Shown here: one piece after another, positions 43,405 to 54,608 of the stretch
Layout: the number at the start of each line of letters is the position of its first letter
How positions within the stretch are numbered: the stretch's first letter is position 1
Origin: Ilyonectria destructans
Taxonomy: Eukaryota; Ascomycota; Sordariomycetes; Hypocreales; Nectriaceae
Reading direction: 5' to 3'
Length of the DNA: 64,000 nucleotides
Assembly: GCA_020740775.1 (NCBI GenBank)
Contig: JAHEWK010000012.1
Span: 620,001 to 684,000 of the forward strand
Position numbers and translations under genes: made by a program
The notes under the pieces: model-generated
The model's input: the letters and a program-made list of their open reading frames with translations, nothing else
Told to the model about the DNA's origin: nothing
Databases searched by the model: none

Positions 43405-44940
43405 CTAATCGTTCCACGAGACCAAGTCGCGCTGACGACCAGACTCGTCCAGCTGGACCACCTCGGGAGCCCACTCCCCACGCTCATCCTCAGCTTCGAA
43501 GTCAGTAACCTCGAGCTCCACCTGCTCGCCATCCTCCATCATGACATTTCCTCGCCGTAGGTAATCACCACGGAGATCCCAGTCTAACTCTGAGACAACA
43601 GTTGCTTCGAGTCCAGCAAAGGCGGTGCCCACGGAAAGCTGGTCCGGGGAGATATGGGTTCCGAGGCCAAGCAGGAGCTCGTCGAGGCGACGCTTGTATA
43701 CAGTAAGGGCAAGACGCAGGTCCCGGGTTTGGGAGTCCGCATAGTCTAAGACAGAACCATCCAGCCAGGAAGTGCTATAGGAGAGCTGGGCAGCAAGTGA
43801 GCGTATGAAGGCGGCAGCGAGCACAGGACGGCGAGCAGGGAGAAGGTAAGCTCGAAGGATGAGCTTGAGGAGCATGTGCCACCACTGTTGGATGCATGAG
43901 TCGTTGCCCAGGTGCATGCCGACCACGAAGGCGAACTGGAAGTCGCCAACAATGTCCTCAGGGGCCAGGCCGCTGTTCGTGTTGTCGATGAGGGAGGTGA
44001 TGTAAGGCGTCGCATCAGTAGCGTCGAGCGTCCGGTCAGCGCCAGAATTGCCTATCGAGTATGTTTTGGACTGCTGGCTGAATGTAAAGTTGAGTTCGCG
44101 GGTCTTGAGCAGTGTCTTCGAGATGGACCTGTCCAGTTCCATCTCCCCAGCCATGAGGATCGACCCATTCACGCGGTCTCCGGTATGGACCATCCAGTTG
44201 TCATGAAGCTGTCCTGTAATGCGGCTTAGGACGCCTTCAGAGATACTTCCCGTCAGCTGCTGCCACATCTTGAAGTTCCTTTCAGAGGCAGATGGCAACA
44301 GGTTGCCGTGAGCGGCATTAACGGCTGAAGGGTCAGAGTATGGGACGAGTTTAGAGTGGAAAGCGTCGAGATTGTCGGCCTGTATGCGGGCTTCGGCGCG
44401 AGCAGACTCGCTGAGGACTTCGTTGAACTTGTCCCACTGCATAACATGAACGGTGTCAACTCCAGTAACAACGATCCAGAAACCGCAGCGAGCAGAAAGG
44501 CCGCCTGGGTGGGAAACCCAAAAGAAATGAGGGCCAGGAGGGATATCTCTGACGCCGCCAAAGTGCTTGGCCGTAAATGATAGAGAGTCGTATCCGACGG
44601 TGAAGACTTCTGGGAGGTCAAGGATGAGAACGACATCGCCGCCTCCCATGCTATGCTTTAGAGAGTCTCGAGGCGATGCGCTGAGCGACTTGCCAAAGCT
44701 AGCCTGTGATGTTTTATGTTGTTGTTGGACGCCTTGTCCAACAGGGGGATCCAAGGGAGGCGGGCCATCGTCGTCATCTTCCTCCATCATAGGGTCGGCA
44801 GGCTCATGCACACGCAGCGTTCCAAGAGGATGCGCTCCAATAACAGAGACTGACTTGACAGAGGCGCCTCCAGCGGATGCACTAGAGTTTGACTTGGCGA
44901 GCTGGGGGATGCGATACGGCAACGGGGTGTTGGGATCCAT
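43405..44940 (-). CDS. AAR2: U5 snRNP assembly factor AAR2
   Basis: Single exon of 511 codons on the minus strand. After a disordered acidic N-terminus (EEDDDDG near 53) the conserved Aar2 beta domain appears: VLILDLPEVFTVGYDSLSF, FGGVRDIPPGPHFFWVS, and an RCGFWIVV strand, followed by MQWDKFNEVL. The C-terminal helical domain includes GDFQFAFVVGMHLGN and QQWWHMLLKLILRAY. In yeast Aar2 holds Prp8 in a cytoplasmic U5 snRNP precursor and is exchanged for Brr2 in the nucleus. The N-terminal extension before the beta domain and an acidic C-terminal tail are longer than I recall for yeast. Identification is confident. Confidence 0.92.
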   Translation of the reverse strand: MDPNTPLPYRIPQLAKSNSSASAGGASVKSVSVIGAHPLGTLRVHEPADPMMEEDDDDGPPPLDPPVGQGVQQQHKTSQASFGKSLSASPRDSLKHSMGGGDVVLILDLPEVFTVGYDSLSFTAKHFGGVRDIPPGPHFFWVSHPGGLSARCGFWIVVTGVDTVHVMQWDKFNEVLSESARAEARIQADNLDAFHSKLVPYSDPSAVNAAHGNLLPSASERNFKMWQQLTGSISEGVLSRITGQLHDNWMVHTGDRVNGSILMAGEMELDRSISKTLLKTRELNFTFSQQSKTYSIGNSGADRTLDATDATPYITSLIDNTNSGLAPEDIVGDFQFAFVVGMHLGNDSCIQQWWHMLLKLILRAYLLPARRPVLAAAFIRSLAAQLSYSTSWLDGSVLDYADSQTRDLRLALTVYKRRLDELLLGLGTHISPDQLSVGTAFAGLEATVVSELDWDLRGDYLRRGNVMMEDGEQVELEVTDFEAEDERGEWAPEVVQLDESGRQRDLVSWND

Positions 44941-45675
44941 GCCGGCTGGAGTTGGTGAGCCTGCGGTGAGGCGATTATGTGGGTACCGCGGGTTAGCTGC
45001 TGAGGCCGGTATCTATGAGAGTCCCGTCGTAGATCTGGATGAAGGCTGGTTGAAGTCGTTGTTATGAGGTAGGTTGATCTGCTGAATGCGATGTGGTTTG
45101 GTTAAGCCAGGCAAGAGTTGATGGTGTGGCGGGGTAGTTTGAAGAAAAAAAAACGGAAGGTAGTGGAATCCTTGCGCAGTGCCACCCAAGGCAGCAGCTG
45201 GGCAGACGAGGCAGCGCGGAATGGAATGGTTGAAGATATCTCAAGCCTGAAAACTTGCGAGGCGACAGAAATTAGTTGGTCGTAGGTGGTAGAAGAACGC
45301 GGTGGGCAAGTGGGTGGTTACGACATGACGTCGAAGCAGGTTCTCGTCATCAGCCACAGACAAGGCAGGAAGGAGGTCGATGGGTGCACGTCATCCCCTC
45401 ATTCTGTCATACTAGACACAGCAAAGAGACGGCGAGGTTGAAAAGATGAGAGAAATTAAACACGCAGAAGACATGAAGAAGACAAGTCGCAAGTCAAATC
45501 AAGATTTCGCACCACCCGCAGCCCGCAACTCTCCCCTCATCGTCTGTCGGCTCCAACTCTGCCATCCTCCCGCAGCAACCAGCAACCAGCGACCAGTCCC
45601 AGGCGCTGCACCACAGCCTCCCATCCCCGCGGCCGCCACAGCTGCGACCACTTCCGCGCCGGGGACGAATAAATC
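44941..45675. promoter_or_regulatory. Upstream region of AAR2
   Basis: About 735 bases from the AAR2 start to the next candidate ORF. It should hold the AAR2 promoter. An A-run of about 10 lies near 45144-45154. No gene is recognised. Confidence 0.4.
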
Positions 45676-45990
45676 ATGTCGCAGACGATGCAAGGCAAAA
45701 GTCATCCCCAGAGTTTCGTACCTGCCGATCTCGAAATCAAAATGAGCTGGCGACATGCCGAAACATACACCCCTCCAGCCCTGCAAGCCTCTGCCGCGGT
45801 CCTTATTTGTACGACACCAGCTCCTCGTCTCCTCCGGCCCTCTCCTCCGGATTTCTCGGCCGATTGACCTCGTCCGTCGTCCGTTCTCCAAAACCTATTC
45901 AACGGCTATTACATAGACCTAGATGTCTTGCGCCATGCGACGAAGGAGCCGAAAGACAATGCAGGCTTTCCAATCTACTTTCCGCAGTGA
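45676..45990 (+). CDS. Candidate small protein; in-frame TGA removed by a possible intron
   Basis: From ATG 45676 the frame runs 63 codons (MSQTMQGKSHPQSFVPADLEI at the start) to TGA at 45865, then continues in the same frame for 40 codons to a second TGA at 45988, including LRHATKEPKDNAGFPIYF, which looks like real protein. A possible 108-nt intron, 45809..45916 (GTACGA...ACATAG), would remove the first TGA and keep frame, giving about 68 residues. The intervening translated part is Pro/Arg-rich and looks non-coding, consistent with an intron. Alternatives are a different exon structure that keeps NGYYIDLDV, stop-codon readthrough, or chance. No family is recognised. Confidence 0.3.
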
Positions 45991-46555
45991 GGTCCATCAT
46001 GTCATTCCGGCTGTGAAGCTTTTTATCTTCCAACGACCGACCCAGCATCAGCAATCAGCACATCTCCCACACCATTCAATACACAAATAGATACTACCCC
46101 AACTCCGCGAAAATCGACAACTCCCCAATCCGTCTTTGCGAACCGGGTGCGCAACTCTTCCCCACGACCTACTAAACCGCTACGTAACCTGCCGGATCCT
46201 CTCCAAACCAACACACCAAAAAAACCGGGACGATGTAACGGGTGCTCCATATCAACAGCGTCAGGCCACGCGCGCGCAAACCACGCCCACACCCCCAACA
46301 TCGGGACTAGACGAAACAAGGGCAGAATAAAAAAAAGGCAGCCAAATCTGGGTACTTACTCTATTCACTGGGGCCCGCAGGGCTGGATCTATTATACTGT
46401 ATGGAGCCCTCCCCCCTCCCAAGATGCCGCTGTCCGCCGCGTCAACGGCAGCTCCCGAATGACCCGGTCCCTGTCTCATCGGGCATTTTTTGGGGGTCCT
46501 TTTGCTGGCCTTGCAGGTTGCACAGCGCATGCACACGCTGCGTTAAACCCTAGCC

Positions 46556-46591
46556 GCTGGTGCTGGTGCTGGTGTTGGTGCTGGTGCTGGT
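46556..46591. repeat. Hexanucleotide microsatellite (GCTGGT)6
   Basis: Six tandem GCTGGT units with a single C-to-T change in the fourth. Confidence 0.9.
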
Positions 46592-48460
46592 TTGGAGGGG
46601 CTTGGTGCTCGCTTCGCTTGGTTTGGTTCTGGCGCCGTCGGGTTTCGCGTGTCGACCGGGGGTGCTTGGCTTTCGCTGCTGTTGCCTCCCCTACTAGTTT
46701 GGGCGGTTTTAGGGGTTTAGTTTACGTACAGCCCTCTATAGTCCCTCCCTTGTTTAGGTTGTTGGTTAGTTGCTCGGCGGCGCAAGTGCGTGCATACTAA
46801 TACTATGTGTGTACCACGTATGTTTTCCGCAACTACGGCCCAGGTGTAGGTGTAAATAAAATGTAACGAAACGCCCTGGCCGGTTTGCTGGTCGTTCCCC
46901 GGTTCTCTTAACCCCCTCAACCCCACGCACGCCTCGCACGATATGCCTGCATCTATGCGTGTTGCACGCCCTGTGTTCGCATCGACGAAACCCACACATC
47001 CCCACCCTCGCTGGGAAATGGGTGTGCTGCGCTGTGACGAGATGTAGTCTAAGGCAGGTCGCACAGGAAATCATCCAGAACCAAGCTAGCCGCTCTGTGC
47101 TACACGTACTCCGTGCCTTGGGTGTTATCTTGTCAATCGCAGAGTCTCACCACCCACACCGAAACCGACGCAGCGGCTCAGCCTTGGGCGTGCCGAAACT
47201 AAATGCGGTACAGTGCAGCGCCAGTCAGGCGTCATCTCGCTGTCAAGCTGTCAAGCTGTCTTGCAACAGTGAATCGCGGCAGGGCGACGGGATCGGGAGC
47301 GAAAACGGCGGGCCGTAAACTATTGCTTCTTTGGGCAACTCGCCACTCGCTTGTCTAGTTTCCCCTGCAAAACTACCTCATCATGATGCGCGCCACAGCC
47401 GGCAATGCGATAGCCCATCAACCCATGTGTAGTGTCGAATGTATCTGTATCTGCGCCGCACTGCAAACGTGCATGTGTCTCTTAGCGGTTAAATTCTCCT
47501 AGCGCTGCGCGGCTCCGCCTCACGGCCGGGCACCCCCCTTGTCCATCCGCAACGGCGTCACACACACTTGTTTTCCCTCCCGTTTCTACCAAAGTACTGC
47601 CCCCCGTTTGCCTAGCCCTACGCAGTACACGCCCCCTCCAGGTTGGCCCCCGTACAGAGAGCGACAGAGGCATTAGCTCGTCTGCAAGGCCGGTTCTTGG
47701 GGGCGCCTTGGACGTACTACTTGCGCTGTATGTAATATGTGTGCGCCTGCGCGTGCAGTTGTCCATGTGCGCCATCGCCCCTCCGTCTCCACGTGGGACC
47801 GCCCGCTGTCACGTCTGCCCCGGGCTTCACTTGTCAGTCGCACACACACCCCGATCGCCTCCCTGCCCCTGTCTCTACTGTGTACTAATGCCAGATGCCA
47901 AAGCATCCCTTGATGCATTCGTTCGCATGTTGGTGCTTGTCCTAGTGCTGGCCCTGGTGCGGCACAGGCCCTTGTCTGGTCCGGCATTCCCTAGTCCTCG
48001 ATTCCCGAAACGGGATATATGCGCATCTTCCACCCAACACACGCTGTGTCTATATCTGATCCCACTAAACCTCGGTTCACCGTCCGCCAACTCTCAGCCT
48101 CCCGACATATCCGCAATCCATTTCTCAATATCCGTCCGGATGTGTCTATCTGTCTCAGTTTCTGGGCCGAACCATGTGTGACTTACAACCCACGCCCCTG
48201 CCCGCCATTCCCACGCTTTTTCAGCCCAACACCGAAAACCCGTCTACATTTCCTATTCGTACATGGCCGAATCATAACCGCCTTAGCGTCGTCGCACAAC
48301 AGCAACCTCTTCCTTCTCTGTCTAAGGCTCAGCGCCACCTGATCCCCAGATCAAGGTCGCCATGTCTTAAACCCGCATCATGGATACAGATACATGGGGG
48401 GGTCGTAGTTTGTAGCCGTCTAGTCCCCATGCAGTATGTAGTACAGAGAGATCCATGTAT

Positions 48461-48495
48461 CATGTCATGTCATGCCATGTCATGCCAAGCCATGT
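48461..48495. repeat. Imperfect CATGT/CATGC repeat
   Basis: About seven imperfect 5-base units (CATGT, CATGC, with variants). Low-complexity, outside any gene. Confidence 0.7.
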
Positions 48496-49737
48496 GTTGT
48501 ATTAGCTATGATGGGTCCTGTCTGTTTCCTGCACGTCAAAAAGCGTCTCCATGCCTTTGCCATTTCCAGCCTACCTTCTTCGTCTAACGACCATCATCAT
48601 TACTGCTTGATGGTGTTCCCTCATGAGACGTACCGACCCAAATGTAGCCTTGCATTTCATTGTGCCACTTGATGTCTAACACTCTCCCGTCTTGTTATTA
48701 TCACCACCTCCCTGTTCCTCCTGCGCCGCAAGACTCTGTCGCCCTTCTTCATTTCACTCAAGTGCTGCCACTCGCAGAATAACAATCCCTACTGTTCAAA
48801 TTCATAGTATCTGTCACAGTCACTGGGTTGAGTGTCTCAAAATCTGGCCGAAACAATTCTCTTTGGCATTGTCCTTCTTGTATCGACTTCTCTAAGTACG
48901 GACGGACACGCACGTCAACGTCATGCACAATCTTCTCTCCCCAAATCATCAAAAATGCATGAGCAGATCTCTATCCACCTCCCACGCCTTCGACTGGTCT
49001 CATCATACACAGTCGCCCACTGTTGAAGACTGACACATCCTCCCTGCCCTTCGCTCCTCATATCCATTTCCCTTCCGCCGGTATAAACTCAGATACGAAC
49101 GTGACCAAAATCAAAACAAAAAAAAATAATAATAAAAGTAAAGTCGTCAAACCACTTCCATCGGTCCTCATTTCTGAGTCCCGATGCTGTTTAGGGGTGC
49201 TGCCTGATAGAAACACGCTTTCGCAGTTTATCAAGGCGGCCGCCCAAAATGCAGCTCAGGAAGTCTCGCCAGCGCTATACCGCCCTAGACCGGCCACCTA
49301 TGCTCATCGCGTTAAATGAAGATACCCCCACAGCCCTCATGAATGCATGTATGCGGAAACTCCGAGAAAAAAAATTGAAATGACAGAACCACAAAAGAGA
49401 CGTTCAGGCGGGTCGTGGTCCAACTAGAAAATAAAAAGGTGAAAGAAGAAACCCAGACACGCGTGCCTTCACGTCAATGACTAGTGCCAGGACGAGTAAT
49501 TCTCATGGCCGATGAAGACAAGCGTTGAAGTGGAAGAACGATATCCACACCACCTGAGAGGCTGTCGTTGCAGATGCCCTTTACCGAGAAAATGGGTCAT
49601 CGAGCCATGAGAACGTGGACGGACGGCATGTGAATGCAGTGGGAGTCCGATATAGTACAGCGGGTTTTCCTTTTCCATTCTGACTTTTGGTGACTTTCCT
49701 ACTCTAGGGTCCGTAAATCCATGTTTCCCCACCGGAA

Positions 49738-51340
49738 TTAGTGGCTAGGAGGCTGGGCGCCATTCGCTGCAACCAGTCAGTCAATTTCCGTTCTCATTCT
49801 AATCACCTCTACGAGTTCAACTTACATTGGCTGTAGATTCCCTGGCTGGGTTGAGCATAAGGCGAGTGGGGTTGGTAATTGGGGTACATGTGGTTGTTGT
49901 AGTCCGGCAAAGACTGCTGGGGAACTCCCGCCGAAGGAGGCGGAGGGTACTGTGCGGGTTGGTAGCCGATAGGAGGCAGCTGAACTGGTCGCGATCCGGG
50001 ATAGCTAGAGGCAGGAGCTCCATCCGGACCGGCCTGAGGGTCGCCGCCGTTCTGGGCAGCGGCCGCCTGAGCAGCCTGGCGTTGGCGCTCTTCCTCGGCC
50101 TTGCGTTGGGCCTCCTCCTCCTTCTTTCGCTGCTTCCACTCCTTGCGGATCTCCTTAAACTCTGTGGGAAAAACATGTCAGTCAACAAGAAAATACTGCT
50201 TCGGCGCATTAGTGACTTACCCTCAGGGGTTCGCTTCTGTCCGTGAGATTGCATGGTGACATGGGCGTTGAGGTGGTTAAGAGTGCCATAGGCCTTCTCG
50301 CAACCATTCCATCCACACTTGTACATTCGCTCAATTTCCTCGTATCGTCGTCGAGGTCGCTTGTGCTGCTGTGCGCCAGGAATGGGGACAAAAGAGTAGA
50401 CCTAAAGAGATACTAGGTTAGCTTGTCTGATCGACAAAATCGATTGACCATGAGACGCGACTAGAGTTGTTATGATCCCCAGCACTCAATCTCTTCATGG
50501 CCATTGCCAGTGATGTCGATGGGCGTCGACACCCGGCGAGGTTCATCTCAGAGACGCGTACCAGTCGGGTCGCGTCCAACTGTCTAATGCGCGATGTTCA
50601 CGGCCGGTTTAATTTGTCATTCTTTCACATACCTGGTTGGGTCGTTGTTGAGGAGGGGCCGAGGCAGGCGACTGGGCGTACACAGGGTGGCCGGGAGTCA
50701 ACGGCGCACCTCCGTGCTGTCCGTAACCTCCCCAGTCTGGTCGCGGCTGGGCGTACATGCCACCGCTGGGATGGGAGTAGCTATGCGACATGTCTGGGTT
50801 CGGCGCGTAAGGCGAGTGCTGCCCGTAGGGATAAGTCGGACTCGGCGCGGCGATGGACGGATCTATAGGTACATCGTTGTCAGACTTGACCGGGTGGGCT
50901 TGATGGTTTCGCCCATCCTGCTGGGGCATAGACGGACTGTTCTGTTGTTGCGCCATACCGCCGCTGCTGGTGCTGCTGGCTGGATGGTATGAACGCTGGA
51001 TATGCTCTGGGAAAGATCCTGATCGCGCTGACTGAGGGTAGACGCCGTACTCAGAAGTAGGAGTGGCCGACGTTGAGTAGTTGACTTCCTGCTTAACCGG
51101 GTATTGCGCAGCAGACGCGTGATCTGCGGTCGACTCTTCAGAATTGCTGTCGCCGAAGTTGCTTGGATAGGGCGAGGGCAAACCTGACTGCGAGTACTCC
51201 GGGGCACTGCGGTCCATAGAGCTTGGGGAGTTGAGGAGCGTGTCTAGGGTCGCCTCGGAGCCAAGTCGAGTGTTGGAGGAGTGAAGAGAGGCGTGGTTAT
51301 CAACAAAGTTGTGAGGTTGTTGTGTTGGCACCAGGAACAT
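49738..51340 (-). CDS. CON7: C2H2 transcription factor Con7
   Basis: Minus strand, four exons: 51340..50633, 50401..50221, 50161..49826 and 49766..49738 (introns 231, 59 and 59 nt), 417 residues. A Ser/Gln/Pro-rich N-terminus leads to a basic patch (KRPRRR, 250-255) and one C2H2 finger, YKCGWNGCEKAYGTLNHLNAH to His 289 (Cys 265, Cys 270, His 283, His 289). Splicing then gives TPEEFKEIRKEWKQRKKEEE, a charged coiled-coil segment that is characteristic of Con7 proteins, followed by a Tyr/Pro/Gln-rich tail ending NGAQPPSH. In Magnaporthe, Con7p controls conidial morphology and infection genes; in Fusarium, con7-1 affects hyphal branching and chitin structure. The start may lie in an additional upstream exon. 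The flanks are unusually long and non-coding. Confidence 0.92.
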
Positions 51341-52658
51341 GCTACAGCTCCACGGGACGGATGATAGGGCGATGGCCGGCCAGGTTTAGCTTCCAGGCCC
51401 GCGTCAGGTTGGTGTTTGTCCGGTAACAGGGGAAAGAAAAGTGATGGCTGAGCGCTTGCAAAGAGACTCGCGGCGGCGCGGCGGTATATGTTGGCGGCGG
51501 CAGTAGTAGCGCCTTTCGTGAGGCCAAGGGTAGGTTTATGGTTAAGTGTGTGATGCGAGAGGCTAGACTCAGGTCTTGGGCGCGGATCGTGCTGGGGGGA
51601 GGAGGGGCTAGGCAAGGATGGTCGCGCTCGTCCACGATCACAAAATGTCGAGGGGCTAAAGTCGATGGTACAGCTTGGGGAGCGCACACTAATATAGTGC
51701 GATATTGAATCGGCCTGGTAGTGTGGAGTGTGCCGAGAATCCAGGTCCGACAGAGTCTAGCGCCTGATGCCGAGATGGGTAAGGGGGTGCTAAAGTGTAT
51801 CTGGCGACGAACCTGACTCTTGTCTGTTCTGAGCGACTCAAGGCAGTGCAGGGGGGGCGTGTGTGTCTGCCCGAAAGCTTCTGTCGGGACGGAGACGACG
51901 AGCGCAGGTGCGGGACCGAAGAATTTTATAGGGCCCTTGACAAAATGAATGACGGAGTGATGGACAGGACGAGCTCCGCAACTTGGCGCGACCCAGCTCT
52001 CGATGCGAGGTGGGACCGAGTGGCAGGCGGCTGGTCCTTGTCTGCGTCGACTGCAGCAGCGCGAGGCCCAGAATCAGCGAACCCCGGCGAGGCAACGAAC
52101 TCTGGCAAATTCCCCTTGGCTGGAAGATGGCGACTTCCAGGTGGCCGGTACCAGTGCTGTGGACGGCGAGCAGTGGGAGTCTGCGCTTATCGAAGCGGTG
52201 GGATGGTGTTGGATGTTGGCCGAGGGGGCGTGCAAGAGTCGGGGGATTTCCGTCGTAGCGCAGACAGATAGTGGAATTAGTTCACAGGTCCAAGTTGCGC
52301 AGACTAGACTCCGCTGCGTCTGGGTCGAGGTAGATCCCTCTGCCGAGTGTACCCCACGTAAGTCGACCGGTGCCGGATCAGCCGCTGACTCGTGCCTTGA
52401 GCGAAAGCGGCGGCGGCGAGTGCGAGCAATTACGGATACGCGAGGAGAAGGCGCCCAGATGGGGGTGTGCGAAGAGACGAGAGAACGGAGAAGGCGGCGA
52501 GGAGGCAAGGTGAAAGAGTGGAGGTGGGAAAAAAACCAAGGAGGGTCGCGGGCTGGTGACTGCGCTTTTCTGGCTAGCAGAAATTGACGACGAGTGTGAA
52601 GGAGCAGACGAAAGAGAACCCTGTCCCCTGCCAACCTTCTGGTCCTCCTCAATCCTCG

Positions 52659-52732
52659 CTCCCAGTTCCCAGTTCCCAGTTCCGCTCCCAGCTCCCAGCT
52701 CCCAGCTCCCAGCTCCCAGCTCCCAGCTCCCC
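52659..52732. repeat. 7-bp repeat (CTCCCAG)n, about ten copies
   Basis: Seven-base units CTCCCAG or TTCCCAG in tandem, interrupted once by a short GCTCCCAG variant. One strand is pyrimidine-rich. On the minus strand it creates an artefactual Gly-Ala-Gly-Ser-Trp-Glu-Leu peptide repeat. Confidence 0.9.
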
Positions 52733-54548
52733 TGGCCAGGTTCAGCACGACTAGAAATTGTGGCGGAGGGGGCGCTCGTGAGGGCTGGAAAGGTGGCGAT
52801 TGAGAGAGTGTCAGTTCACTGCGACAACTGATGTAATGAGTACGTGTGCGGTCCCAGCTTTTGCTTTGTTTCCTGCGCCGGGCACCCCGTTTCGGCGAGT
52901 ATCGTTGATTCTCTGGATGCGATGAATGTGTCTGATGCCACAGCGGTTCAGAGTGTACAAGCAGCGGCACCACCACCACCACCAACCATCACGAAGCCGG
53001 CGCGCTGGATTCGAATGGGGGGTGGCAGGGTTGACCGGGGGGTGGTCGCCAGGTGCCCTGTCCTTTTTCCCCCTCTCCCACTCGCCCACCTGCGAACAGC
53101 GAGCAGCGATGTCTGAGCTGAGGGCTTGGGTGGAGGCCCCAGTTAAGCGGCGAACGAGGTGTGAGGGTGCAGGGCCACGGAATGCCCACGGCGGGAGCGA
53201 CTCCTCCTCCACTGCACACAGTGCGCGAATGGCGTCCCCGAACTGCGACAGTCGATCTGCGGCCTTTTCCAGGACCAAGCCGAATCAGACGCAATTGTGG
53301 CTGGGCCCACCGTCGCGGAGGCGTCCAGGATGCCTGTAGAATGCAGCTCGGGGCTTGGCTCCAACTCCCCAAAGAGGGGTTAGAGTGCCGATTATCCTTC
53401 TTGCCAGCGTATACCAAGGGGGGGGTACTCCGTGACCAGAGAACTGGGCCTCGGGTGCCCGGATTGCCGCGGACACAAAGCTCGCCGCTGGGCGAGAGAG
53501 ATTGCGAGAGTCCCCTTGTGACCAGTACTGACTCAGTCAGGATACCGAGACCTGGGCCAAGTATGTCGAGGCTTCGGAACGTGGCGGCGAGACTGTGAGG
53601 GTGTGTGAGAGCCCGGTGTTGTGGTTCCCGCGAGGCGCTAGTCGCAGTCGCGCGTGAACCAGGCTCGATGAGGATGAGAATATTCTCCGCGACACGACTG
53701 TGTAACGAACGTCGTTGCTGCGGAACCACGCCAGTCTGTGCCTGAACTGGCTCTTGCGATATGTCGGTGGTTTGGTATAGAGGAGCGTTGACGTGCATAT
53801 CCCAGGCTTCTCGGGGTTGGCGCCGTCTACCAGGCTAGATCTCCAGCGCTGGATCTTCAACGTTAGATTGGGGGGGATCTGGTTGTGGCCCCAACTCAGC
53901 CCTAGATGTGGTCGTCGCCCAGACGAGGTAGACAGGCGCTACGCCTCTTGTCCACGGGCGCTGGAGCGCTGGATTGTGCGCGGAAACTGCACCGCCGGAC
54001 CAGTATCCGTTTGGTCTCGTCTCTAATTAACGAGTTGTGCCATGTCCGTGCTGGTGGGAGTTAGCTGGAACCCATGGCACTGTGCTTCCCTGGCCCTCAA
54101 CCAGATGCCCACTTGTTGAATATGATAGGCTCCCGTCGGCGAGATATCACAATCACAGGCGTGACGGTGCACACGGGCGCCGACGAAGAGGGTGCAGAGC
54201 GAGGGGCAAAGAATACGACGACTGTCAGGATCAAGATTGGGGGGAAAGAGGCCACATCACAATTGCACTCATACCTGGAGAGTTTTTTTTTCCTTCTTTT
54301 CCCGCCCTCATCCAACTCAATGCGGCATCAAGTTGAAGACCCTGCTGGCTATCCACCTTGGCTAGATGCAAGAGGAGCGCCGTTAGTAGCGCGCGTTGCG
54401 TCTTGCTGGGAAACCGTGAATTAGCTGCCGCAATGCGAAAGTCCGAATCCAGATCAACACTGGGCGTAGCCACGTCGAGTTACTCGGTTTTGTTCTTCAC
54501 GTTTATTTTTGACGCACATTTTAGACTATGCCTTAGACATTGCGGATG

Positions 54549-54608
54549 GGGGCTCCTTCCCTAGTTGCCTACCTGAATCAAGAACGTCTATGGAAGGGAA
54601 GGAGCCCC
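54549..54608. repeat. Inverted repeat, 14-bp perfect arms
   Basis: GGGGCTCCTTCCCT at 54549..54562 is the exact reverse complement of AGGGAAGGAGCCCC at 54595..54608, with a 32-base loop. RNA from either strand could form a strong hairpin. No gene adjoins it, so terminator function is not implied. Confidence 0.75.

Larger units (their letters stand above)
45991..49737. other. Gene-free 3.7 kb downstream of CON7
   Basis: No convincing frame. It contains simple repeats (46556, 48461) and CT/CA-rich stretches resembling untranslated leaders. It may include a long 3' UTR of CON7 or non-coding transcripts; this cannot be decided from sequence. Confidence 0.45.

Noticed and set aside
52074..52985. 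303-codon open frame on the minus strand
   Set aside because: Much of it is the translation of the CTCCCAG microsatellite and basic low-complexity sequence; no start context or domain.
52989..53798. 269-codon open frame on the minus strand
   Set aside because: No recognisable motif, overlapped by other frames, random-looking composition.
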